Source: Membranipora membranacea
Lineage: Eukaryota; Bryozoa; Gymnolaemata; Cheilostomatida; Membraniporidae
Reading direction: 5' to 3'
Assembly (NCBI GenBank): GCA_914767715.1
Contig: OU612065.1
Coordinates: 5,766,001-5,830,000 of the forward strand
DNA: 64,000 bases
The notes under the pieces were generated by a model. That model ran no database searches, was not told the DNA's origin, and worked only from the letters and a program-made list of their open reading frames with translations. Of the stretch, positions 1 to 10,681 are shown piece by piece (the first letter of the stretch is position 1; the number at the start of each line of letters is the position of its first letter). The translations under genes and the position numbers were made by a program.

Positions 1-65
1 AGTATAACTAAAGAACAATGCGACCATTATTGTACTGATCGCATCAACGTCCACCGATCCTACAG
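1..65. other. possible exon fragment at window edge
   Basis: This stretch is open in one frame on each strand. On the plus strand it ends in CAG followed by GTAATC, a usable donor. On the minus strand it is preceded by a weak CTGTAG acceptor and continues, in the correct phase 1, from the minus-strand exon at 477-558. Only 65 bases are visible, so strand and even coding status cannot be decided. It may be the third exon of the zinc-ribbon gene. Confidence 0.2.
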
Positions 66-476
66 GTAATCCTTACCTTTACTATTTCCGAAACTTGTGT
101 CTCAGCACCAATCCCTCCTCCTTCAAGCCCCTATATAAACAAACACTGTACTAGAAAGCAGTACAAGATGTTGAAATACAGGTAAGGCATGTAAGAGGCA
201 TTCACTGCACTATCCCTATGGTGATTGCTAAGGATTAAGTATCAGCAATCCTGCACTTTCTATAGCATAACAAAAGAAAAAAGGTTATAAAACTGTTCCA
301 AGCACTAGGATTAGCATCACAGACTTTGTTCCCTCAATTTAATCAACCAAAAATATAGAGGGAGACATACTGATAGGTTGGCTTACTGTTCTAATGGGCT
401 GACCAAGCAAACAGTGAGTTTTAAACTTAGCTGTGTAAAAGTGCAACATTGTATATTATATATATCGTGGATTAAC

Positions 477-1416
477 CTGCCCTGAAGCTCTCGATCTTGT
501 TGTTTTTGTCCCTCACCCACCAATCCAGCATGTCAAGACATGTTATATAAGGTATGTTCTGTTATATTATGTAAGCCTTTCAATTGGGAGTTAATTTTAA
601 CATTTTTTTCCTTTTTAAAAGCATTGTCTATCCCTCATGGAATAGATTAGGCATCTAATATCAACAACACTCAAAATTTTGCAAGGTGGTCATGTGAACG
701 GATGACACATGTCTTTGTGAACACAGAGGAGAGGGGACACAACCAATTTTATTGATTCACAACAAAAAGATCCAACACTATGGTATGGAATGTACATCAA
801 TAGCTGGTCCTACTTATCAAATTTATCTTTCGAAGGCTATGATTTACTGGTTCCAAACTCAATAAGACCATTGTTGATATCTGGCAGAAATACCAATTAA
901 ATCCACGACCTTGGTTGTTCAATAGCATTTTGACGCTTATTTTTCACGCATTTGATTAATCTAAGATCTATACCGCTCTCACCATTTATCTATGGTGACA
1001 GTACTGAACATGTAGGAAAAAAACATTTGGGACCTACCACTTCAAACTACGCAAAGACCATAATGTTTTAATACAAAGAAATTTAACCAGCTTACCTGCC
1101 CGGTAGTTAAATATTGCCCGAATGTAGGATCAAGTCTAAGACAGAGTTGACATGTTGGTGAATGAGAGCCATCTTTCATAAGTAGTCCGCACTGTTTACA
1201 GGCTGGGTGTCCAAACTTAGCAGAGTTTTCAGAGCCAGATGAGGTGGAGTTGGAGAGCATTGAACCTGTGGCTCCATATTTAAAGTAATTCCCCGAGCTG
1301 CCAGATGCGCCTTGAGGATCTTCCTCTTGTAAAATGTCATCTTTGCTTCCTTTCCTAGAAAGTTTGCCAGTTTTTCCCTTGGAACTTTTTCTCTTGGAAA
1401 ACAGCTTGATTGGCAT
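477..1416 (-). CDS. 5' part of an unidentified zinc-ribbon protein gene
   Basis: Two exons on the minus strand: 1416-1096 (ATG at 1416, 107 codons, phase 0 end, donor CAG|GTAAGC) and a probable second exon 558-477 (acceptor TAACAG, donor GCAG|GTTAAT, enters in phase 0). The protein starts MPIKLFSKRKSSKGK, is rich in Lys and Ser for about 60 residues, then has a C-x2-C-x12-C-x2-C knuckle (CKQCG...CQLC, about residues 84-102) of zinc-ribbon type. Exon 2 adds an acidic/basic segment with LDWWVRDKNNKIESF. A good pyrimidine tract ending in AG lies about 35 bases before the ATG, so a 5'UTR intron is likely. I do not recognise the family. The gene runs off the left edge of the window. Exon 1 is fairly secure from base composition and splice site; exon 2 is supported mainly by phase agreement. 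Confidence 0.45.
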
Positions 1417-1831
1417 ATTTAAGTTTTGTCCCTGCTGTTCTTTTCTACATTTAAAACAAAAGTAAGAGTAAGTCAATTGGTCTGAACGGTATCTGCTGTC
1501 CAACACCTTTGCAACGTTAGTTAGTTATCATTTTCAGGAGAATTTATAGTAGATAGGCTTAGTAGAAAATTCATGGAAAAAGAGGAAGCATTATTTCAGT
1601 GCCAGCTATGTATTTTATCCAAGGATGATTACATTACATGCCTAACCAACATGGGTGTGTGATTTATCACCTACTTCTAGGGAAAGATGAAGGGTGTGTC
1701 TTTTATGGCCAGACGCAAGTTGACAGCATTAGCAGGGTTTTCAGTAGTAAATGTAGAGTTGAGACCAATGATGGGTTTTGACTTCGGATTTTTCGATCAA
1801 TAACTGTTTTAAGAGTAATCTTTGCTCTCAC

Positions 1832-1854
1832 CAGGGAGAATGGCATTCTCCCTG
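1832..1854. repeat. small palindrome, CAGGGAG family
   Basis: Perfect 10-bp arms CAGGGAGAAT and ATTCTCCCTG separated by GGC. The same CAGGGAG/CTCCCTG ends occur in palindromes at 4195-4213 and 30068-30092. Flanks share only a short CTCA, so a target duplication is less clear here than at the other two sites. Confidence 0.7.
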
Positions 1855-2178
1855 CTCAGATGATCACCAGCAATTTTTGCAGTTTTTAATTTGAAAGACC
1901 CCAAAATTAAATTTCTGATTAATATCTTCTGAGATGAAAAATACCTGCCAACGGTCTCAATTCCAATTCTTGATCACTGCTCGTTAGAACTATTTACATT
2001 CTGAGGGAACAAATTTGCCCATTTGAAATAGTGAGGGGTTTAGTTTTTAACAACCAGCAAACAACAGATAGGTTTCAAGTGCAATCCCAGCGGGCACATT
2101 GTATGCGGCAACATGTTTCCAATGTCGCAATTGGGTTGTTTCTGTGTTGCATGGTACACGTTTAACATTCAATATCTT

Positions 2179-2690
2179 GTAGATGCATAAATGGTGCATA
2201 CAAAGCAACACAGTTTTTTCCAATATGGTAACTGCGCAGTAACTACAGCTACTTTACTCGAGAGTAATTTGCAAGAATACTGGCATCATATGTGATAAAA
2301 TGCTTTGCCATTTGTTTGCTAACACTCTGTGTGGCTCCAAATTGTGTGCAATTCTATTTTGCACTGTTTTATTCCATTTTCTTAAAATCAAATCTGGTCT
2401 CTAGACCGCATGGGAATGATGCGTTTATGACCACGTAGAGGCATAAATGGTGCATAAAAAGCAACACAGTTTTTTTCCAATATGGTAACTGCGCAGTAAC
2501 TACAGCTACTTTACTTGAGAGTAATTTGCAAGAACACTGGCATCATATGGGAAAAAAATGCTTTGCAATCTGTTCGCTAACACCCTGTGTGGCTCCAAAT
2601 TGTGTACAATTCTATTTTGCACTGTTGTATTCCATTTTCTTAAAATCAAATCTAGTCTCTAAACTGCATGGGAACGATGCGTTCATGACT
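2179..2690. repeat. 256-bp tandem duplication, two copies
   Basis: Copy 1 (2179-2434) and copy 2 (2435-2690) begin GTAGATGCATAAATGG and GTAGAGGCATAAATGG and stay alignable to the end (GATGCGTTTATGAC versus GATGCGTTCATGAC), with scattered substitutions and a one-base difference in a T run. No long open frame is shared. Noncoding duplication, origin unknown. Confidence 0.85.
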
Positions 2691-4152
2691 GCGTAGCTGT
2701 TGAATTTGTATGCATTACTTGCATTTATCTCCCCTGGTAAGCTGCTAACGTTTGGTAAGCCCTTGTGACAACACAACAGTGCAATATAATTATTTAAATA
2801 AACCATTATTCAATAACTTTGAAACATTAATACATGTCAGTATTTTGAAATTGGTTAATAAATAGCCAGGGTTTAGATTACCTGCATTAAGCACCACTTA
2901 ATGTTCTTTGCGAATAAAGTTGAACCAGATTGCATTCAAACTAAGTTCCAAGAGTTACACAGCGAAAGACTCAATTACCTACCCTACACTAGTGGAAGTC
3001 CAATGGTCTAATGGGCCCACTACTCAACATCCACAGTGGACTGAATCACTATGAGTAAAACACCCTCCTAAATGCTAATTGATATTAAATCTAATAAATC
3101 GTAATTAAAATGAAATAAATACTGAGGTATGATATATTGTGTATAAATGTGCTGTGTAGAAAACGCATGGTTACTGTATATACAAGCCTCTAGTTAGATG
3201 TGTAGCAGAGGCAGTTTATATATCGTAACAATATCTACTAAAATGCACCATTCCAACATATAATAGCGTGACAGATTGCCACATTAGGCAGACGTAGTTC
3301 AGCCTCTAAGGTAAACATCTTTTCAACATAGTTTAGATACAGTTGTGCCGGCTGGGATATTTCTTTATCCCTCCATAATCATGATGATTAGAGCGATGAA
3401 GATCACTAGAATTGACAGTTACTGTTAGGCAAGTCTGAGCTCATCATCTCAGCTCTCATCCATCCTAGTTATTTAAAATTAGTAGATATCATATTTTACA
3501 CAATATGTTGCTAGCTTACACAACATGACATACTAACCTAGCTTAAGTGTATGCTTAGTATGACTGAGAAACCAGTTATCCCCTGTGAGTTTTCAGAGTC
3601 AGTGAGTGAGCTAGCTAATATCAATTGTTGTTCTCTTGTCTATGATTTATCCCACTATATATCTTATCTAATCTATTCTGTTACCTGTATATATTTATTA
3701 TCAATTATGATGATGATTGAACTGGAATATGAGAAGAATCAACTAGGTCTTTGTTTACAAAGATTCCCATTCATGTAATCTTTTCTGCTACATTACATTC
3801 CTCTCCAAAACCAACAGGTCTTATGTACATAGAAGTAATGTAAAATCATTTATAGTAATATCAAAAATCCCCTGTAAAATTTTAGTTTTTTGCAGAACTA
3901 CAGGAAATGAAATGCTCTGTAAAGAGGAGACAGTATAAGCCAAAGTAGAAACTCCTAAGTTAATAATGGAATCCTTGATAAATAATCGAATACAGTTAAT
4001 AGCCTATTTGAGCAGACAGCTTGGTGGGTCAACTTAAAGAAAAAATATTATACACTTAATATGACCAAGGAGTAACTCCTTGATATGACCAATGAGAGGG
4101 GGTTCATATCATTGCTATTACCGTAAACATGGGCTCCTGGTGCTAACTAGCT

Positions 4153-4185
4153 AGCCTGTCTTGACAAGCTTTTTCAAGATAGGCT
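4153..4185. repeat. palindrome, CCTGTCTTGACAAG family
   Basis: Imperfect inverted repeat: left arm AGCCTGTCTTGACAAGC, right arm ending TCAAGATAGGCT. Related copies lie at 6050-6081 and 19560-19595, and the same core forms part of the arms of the fold-back element at 9561-9874. Confidence 0.65.
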
Positions 4186-4187
4186 AG

Positions 4188-4220
4188 GTGCTAGCAGGGA
4201 GAAATTCTCCCTGGTGCTAG
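4188..4220. mobile_element. tiny palindromic insertion with 7-bp direct repeats
   Basis: Palindrome CAGGGAGAA-A-TTCTCCCTG (4195-4213) is bracketed by perfect direct repeats GTGCTAG (4188-4194 and 4214-4220). The arrangement looks like an insertion with a 7-bp target-site duplication. Its ends match the palindromes at 1832 and 30068. Confidence 0.55.
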
Positions 4221-5609
4221 CAAGCCTGTATTTAGTGTGTTTTGTGAAACAATTGAATTGTTGTCAACTCAATTGGTGGTGCATCTGTCTGAACTAGCTA
4301 CTACTAACTAGGCAAAAATAGATATAAGCTATAGATAGGCAAAAATAAATACACATACAGACAGGGCAGGCTTGCAGCTATCCCAAACCTGCTGGGACTG
4401 GTTTCAATTAGAGATTTAGCCGGCTTTTGGCTGACTCGAGCTTTCACGGCTAAAGCTCAGCCACTCACAAAATCGGGTTTCAATTAGAAAAAAATTAACA
4501 CACTCATGGCTTGACTGTTTCAGGTGGCTACCACTCAGCCAAGCTACAGATAATGACTCTCTGGTTGAAGAGGAAAGAAAATGAATCATCCAATCAGCTA
4601 TTGATCATGATCCCAAGTGGGCTACGTAGCGTTTACCGATTTGGACATTTTATATATCGTTGGAAAGTTCATCGAACACTGATTCTGAAAATATTGGTTT
4701 CAGCATTACGTCATGTCGTTGAGCTATTTTGATAAAAGGCAGGATAACTGGCCTTGAGGAGGATCTTTTAGAACGATGTGGTGCAGAAACAATGATTCAT
4801 ATCGGACTTTCAACTGAATAATATTTACAAGTAACCTCGGAAGCACCCATGAGAGGCAATTTCTGTCTCCCGTGGCGTTGCGCACCAGATGCAAAATCTA
4901 TATTCCTGCTTTTAAGAAAAACAGTAAAACTTTCACGATTTTATTTCAACACAGTGCCATGTTACCAATAAAGAGACCAGCTGAGACGGTTCTTGATATT
5001 TTGACTCAACCTCTACCGGCCGACAAAACAACAGATACAGCCGATACCCATACCGCTGATTAAATACAACAGGCACCTGTATTGAAAAAGTGAGCGTTTA
5101 ACCAAATATCGTACATCTTCAAAACTATTCCATATGCATGAGAACTCATCACAGAGTTCTCAATTTACATTTGCTGGACATTATGTAACAACGATCTACA
5201 CACTCTAAATACCATTTCGAATAAACACAAGGATTAACCAATATCTTTTTATGAAATGATTATACCATCACTTTTTCTAGACAAAAAAAGACTCCCACAG
5301 CAAAGACAAACAGAGAACAAACATAACACAGACTGGCACAGACTGCATCTTCCGCGGCACCTGCTGCCCTATTACAAGTCGATAAGTGCGTATAAGCATT
5401 AATTTATCTCCCAAACTTTCAAATCGGAGGTCATATCTGAATCTCAGTCAAGTCAGCACATATATTCTCAATTTTTTTTTAAACTAACACGTTTATTTGG
5501 TGCTAGGAAATCAAGCCTACAGCCAGCCTTCCACAAAATTTATGCACGAGATGAGTCCAGCACACCTTATTTGATAGCAGATACTGATACTACATTGTTT
5601 CAATTTTAG

Positions 5610-5775
5610 CGGATATGGCGGAGAAGTAGAGCTGGATGTGAACCGCGCCATGTACGAGCTTCTACTAAAACAGAATCAGATCTTAAATTACCAGACATTG
5701 GTGCTCGTTGAACTTAATAATAACCTACACGGCATTGCCGGCTCACTAGAAAAACTTGCCAATAAATGTCGATAA
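5610..5775 (+). CDS. orphan terminal exon of an unidentified protein
   Basis: A pyrimidine-rich acceptor (TTTCAATTTTAG) precedes an open frame that starts in phase 2 at 5610 and ends with TAA at 5773-5775. It encodes about 54 residues beginning GYGGEVELDVNRAMYELLLK, then an amphipathic helix-like segment (NYQTLVLVELNNNLHGIAG) and the C-terminus SLEKLANKCR. The heptad-like Leu/Ile spacing and lack of low-complexity sequence suggest real coding. I could not find convincing upstream exons between 1417 and 5600, so the gene may start elsewhere, may be a retained fragment, or may belong to a domesticated or decaying transposon gene. Function unknown. Confidence 0.45.
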
Positions 5776-8700
5776 CAATATTATAATAACATTAATTAAC
5801 ATTTTCACCCTTACCTCATAGGTTCACTTCTTCTTTGAATTAATCTTCTCTTCCTTGATTTCTTTCAGCTTGGTTAATATTGTTGCCTATCCCTCTTGCC
5901 CTTAGAATGATCCAGTTAAAGTGGAAAACTTGGAGTCTTCATGATTGATATAGGAAGAGGGCTATCCGTCTTCTAGCCAACTTGGTCAACAATTTAGTCA
6001 ACAAAGGTAATTATCTCAAAATGAGTGTGGAATGACTCTGAGTAATCTTAGCCTGTATTGGCAAGCTTGTCAAGACAGGCTAGAGTATTTTTTCTTGGGA
6101 GGCCCTCCATACCCTCTGGCATGAAGGCGCTATAGGGCCCATCCCGCACCCACCCCGAATGGCCCTACCACTTTAAAACCCATGGATAAGCCCTGGGCCA
6201 TGCCCATACACTGTGATTTTAACTAGGTGTGTCAGCAGCACCCGATAATATACCAGCTCCTAAAATACACAATTAACCCTAAATTTATGCACTTGACTAC
6301 CGTAGACAAAAGCGGCCACACTTGTTAACAGCAACCGGATGTTTAGTATTTTGTTTTTTTCTTGTCAAATTTTTCCTTTTCTTCCTAAATATATTATATT
6401 ATTAATAAATTAACTACGCTCTCATAGATTTGCTCTTTAAGTCATAAGATGGATAGAACAGTGATTTTCAGGACATACCTCTGTGGTTAAAGTGAACTCA
6501 AGAATATCATCTAGTTTTCCGATAACTTCCGGGTTATCACAGGGCTTTGTCCTAGAACAAGTTTGCTTCCTCTGTGGAGGCAGAATCATATTGGAAAATA
6601 ATTCCATTGGTTTTAGGATGATATTTTCAGTTCATCTTGTGAAGCAGCTGGCTAAATCATTTACAAAAAATCAACTGCATATTGTGGTATTCCCCATTTA
6701 GACGAATATGAGGCAAAATTTGAGTTTTTAGCTCATATTCTGAAATCCCCTGAGTTACCTGAGGTGAATACAAAAAAATGAGTAACTTAGGCTAAATTTA
6801 AGTGGTGGAGAGCCCTGCGCTTCGGTGTAACCTGGAGTTAGTTTGGCTGTATTATATTTATAAGCCAAATTCTAATAGTCAACACATACCCATTCTCACA
6901 TAAAAAGAAGGCAACTCCCATTTTACACGCCATTGTATACAAGGCACACTTATGCTCAGTGGTACCAATGGTGGTACAAAGACATAAATAACTTTACTCA
7001 GCCAGAAACCAGTCAGGCACATTAGCAACAACTACAGTGATGCACACTTCTATCAAATTTGTCGCTTTGGAATCATGTTATAACTTTGCACTCTCTACAT
7101 TATTATATTCATATTAAATAAACCGAAAAAAAGTAGGACGCTATAATAATAACGGTCATCAAGAAAGCAAGATTGGGCAATGTATTGATATTGGTATCTG
7201 TGATTTCAGGTGAGTCTGTTCCAATCGTTGTTTTGAGTTGAGTTTTATTGGTTATCCTAAAACCCTACTTAAAATTTTAACTGCAGCTAACCATGCAGAC
7301 AGTTGTGCTACAACAATGACTTTGATGCACTTGAAACGGTGCACTTTGGGGTGGACACTAACAACTAGTTAATGGCAAATGCTCAATTCATATAAATATA
7401 CAACTCACCGAATTACACTATTCTACCTCTGAATCGACAACCATCAAAGTAATTTAATCCTGATCGACCTGTCCTGTTACGGTGATATCGAACCTAGAGA
7501 TAGACAAAAACATGGGTGAGAGACAACGTCATGATAGGAAAACATATACAAATATAAACAGAACAATATATTACCTCGCAACCACTATCACACAATCATC
7601 TTGGTTACTTAGCTGATTGCATTGTTTTTCTTGTTGTTTTTATTGTTGTTTTCTTGTTGTTTTTCTGTATGTTATAATACTATCTAATACTGAATATGTG
7701 ACTAGATATCTGTGTGCTGCTGCCATTTATTTCAGCTCCAAGTAATATTTTTATGTGTTCAGTTCTCTTGGTGGATCAAGAGTCCCCGAGCTAAGCTCTT
7801 TACTTGCTATTAATACCCCACTCACTCTCCCTAACCATCCATGTTCATTCATGTATGAACTAGGGCTTCTCATTCATACTGTTTAACATATTTGTGATAC
7901 TTTGTAGTTGTCTTCTCTTGTATACGAGAAGGCAACTAGCAAATGTAATACATAAAATTCCTCATACTCACAATCTCTACTAGCATTCACATTACGCGTA
8001 ACCCATTGAATTCCATATCTGGAATAGCATCATTAGCTTTCTTTTGCCAAACAATGGGCTTGCAAAAATAGCCGGTCCCTAGTAGCATTCTGGAAAAGCC
8101 CAAATCATCGACGTTGAAGGCATTTTATTACTGTCTGCAGTTTTGTAAAGAAGTTGGTTTTCCAGGCTATATAATTCATGCTAGTAGGGATAGCCAATCA
8201 GATCAATTTCAGATGAGCCCCTGTGTTAAGTGTTCTAACTGCATGATGTTATGATACTATTTCCATTCTAAGAAAATAATTAAATTCTGTGGCGTAACCA
8301 CATTCATCTAAACTCGTTCACAACAACTTGCCACTGCATCATAGAGATGAAATGTAATACACCAGTTTGCTCGGAAAAAATTCCAACATGAATTGTGATT
8401 CAATTAAAATTGTCTAAAAATCGTGTTAATGTCACTGGATTGCAGAACCTGGGCCCCAATCAAGGGGTAGGGTGTAATCCACAGGACATGGAACAAGACC
8501 TCGAATATCGTCACATCATATCCACTATTAATTTATTAGGTATAAACAACAGAATCAGAGTGGTGGTAAATCGTGGGTAAGTCATCATACAGGTGGACAG
8601 TGCCTCAGGGTTTTCAACAGCCAAAACGCACCCGAGAGAGTTGATGCTAATTTTACACGCCTCATAAAGAATCAAAAACAGAGACAAGGTCAAACTTGCA

Positions 8701-9496
8701 GCACCAAGTTTTATGGATCTCTCCTAGCAGTAGTGATCTATGTGGCTGTCACGGCTGTGAAACCAAAAATGTAGGTAAGACCTGCCCAACCAAAGATTGC
8801 AGCTGGGCACAAAATCAGACGAACTCCTGATATGATATGATATGAATGCAAATGTATCTTAGTTCTCTTATGGAACACATTGAAGTAGATTGTGTGAGCT
8901 ACTGAAAACCTATGTAAGCACTAAGAGGAAAAACGAAAAACAACTTGTCTCTGATTCAAATTACATGATGCTTTAGAGGATATGGATGACTAACTGTATG
9001 CTGCTTGCAAATATGGAAGCAGCAGTTGATTCAGCCCTCACCCTCCCTGATTCAGCAAGCAATATTTTATCATAAAAGGAACAGTCATATCCAGGGTTGT
9101 CTACTCTTTACCAATAACTTTGTGACAGAAATTGATGAATCTGAGCAGTAACCAATCACAGCCCGACCTTTTTATGTTAAAACTGAAATGATTGGCCATC
9201 AATTAGGGGCGGGCTATGAGAAAGAGTTCAAGAAAATAACATTTCAAGAATTTCAACATAGAATTCAAGAGAAAATACTACATCAATCCCTCTAACTCCT
9301 TGATCAATCTACCAAGTTCAAGAATATCTTTGAATGGACTTACAGTGGTAAGTCTTTATTATTGTTAATCCATTATTCCATAATCTTGCTTTGGATTGAT
9401 TTAGTGATAATGAGCAAAACCACATTATTCCCTGGGACCCTCCCATTCTTCTCCCTGCTGCTGGGACTTACTTACTGACATACATCATTGAGCTTA
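5776..9496. other. intergenic, no supported gene
   Basis: AT-rich DNA with one palindrome at 6050-6081 and a T-rich simple stretch near 7625-7670. Open frames at 6483-6701 and 8395-8580 look like chance frames. Nothing else recognised. Confidence 0.6.
6050..6081. repeat. palindrome, CCTGTCTTGACAAG family
   Basis: 32-bp inverted repeat with 16-bp arms, 14 of 16 matched: AGCCTGTATTGGCAAG against the complement of CTTGTCAAGACAGGCT. Same family as 4153-4185 and 19560-19595. Confidence 0.7.
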
Positions 9497-9874
9497 CATG
9501 CCTTTACTTTGCCAATGCCCAGCAGTAGTAAATACTGGATATTGGCAAAGTAAATGCCTCTAATAAGTATATGCTGTAACAAAGCTAGTCAAGATAGGTT
9601 TAGTTAGTAAGGACCAGCCAAGGAGTATACCACCTTGCTAAAGCTAAGACTAAGAGTAAGACTAGCTAGGAATAATAATTCATTGGACCCTGTGACTAAC
9701 ATGCCTTTACTCTCAATTTCCAGCAGTGGTTCATACTGGACATTGGTAAAGTAAAGGCATGTATGTCTAAGGGGCCGCTGTATTATTCCTAGCTAGTCTT
9801 AGCAATGAGTGCTCCTTGGTTGGTCCTTACTAAACCTGTCTTGACAAGTTTTGTTACAGGCTATTCTTACTAGA
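9497..9874. mobile_element. fold-back (MITE-like) element
   Basis: Two nested inverted-repeat structures. Outer arms about 9561-9670 and 9778-9874 are mutually inverted (both contain GTAACAAA, AAGGACCA and AGACTAGCTAGGAATAATA on complementary strands). Between them, and again just before the left arm, are two related hairpins of about 60 bp (9497-9559 and 9700-9761), each starting ATGCCTTTACT and ending in its near complement. No coding capacity, so a nonautonomous element. Confidence 0.65.
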
Positions 9875-10681
9875 AGCTTGATAAAGAACCCTTGATTGAT
9901 AGCCATAGGGGGATGGCCGAGTAATACTGATACTCCTAAGCCACAATCAATCTTTATGAAGAGATAGTAGATATATATGTAGTATGTAAGGACCGCTTCC
10001 TATCCTTACTTCTTGGGCCTTAAGGTAAAGGGTAAGGCGCATTGGGCTTAGTATTTATTGTAGTTTTTTTTCTTCTTCAACAACATGGAGAAAAAACTCC
10101 TTGGTGTAAGCAACTTGAATAAGGAGTAAACTCCTTAGATACATACTACTAACTATTCCATTATAATAAGTATGTGTACAATATCATTTGATACAAACTA
10201 CTCTTAGCTTAGGGAATGCAGCAGTTTTGCCCCTGCCTTGCCATCATTGTAGTCCAGCTGGATTCATAGACGGGCAGCATCTTGAGTTACAAAGATCGGC
10301 AACAGATTGTTAGGCCTTTTGTATACATGGCTTTCCCCATGGTCAACCATCCATACAAATGTTTGTTGTCTATACTCATTAGTAGCTAGTTTAGTTTATT
10401 CATAGCTGTAACTCTTGAATACAAGCGGGTATATGAAATTTATTATGTACCAAATAAAAACTGGCATGTCTGTAAATTGACAATGGCAACAGCATTATTA
10501 GGAAGTGATGTGCCATTCCAATGTAGCATGTATATGGCCAGCATTACCTAACAATTGAAGATATATGTCACTTTACTCAACCACCAGCTTGGTGCTCAAC
10601 CACTAACTTTTACTTCAATAGTCAGACTTGCAATACTTCATGGTAAGGTTTTTAGCAGGTACCAATAACAGATTATTGACG
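9875..10681. other. borealin upstream region
   Basis: No gene is seen. The 5'UTR and promoter of borealin must lie here, but no clear TATA box or initiator could be singled out. An in-frame ATG at 10628 would add 18 residues (MQYFMVRFLAG...) to borealin; it is less likely than the start at 10682. Confidence 0.5.

Larger units (their letters stand above)
1417..5609. other. intergenic, repeats and no supported gene
   Basis: AT-rich sequence upstream of the zinc-ribbon gene. It holds the tandem duplication at 2179-2690 and the palindromes at 1832-1854, 4153-4185 and 4188-4220, listed separately. The short open frames present (for example 3551-3778 and 4872-5063) have no splice support and no recognisable protein content. 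Confidence 0.6.

Noticed and set aside
8395-8693. Overlapping frames on both strands as a gene
   Set aside because: Short, no domain, no codon or splice evidence.
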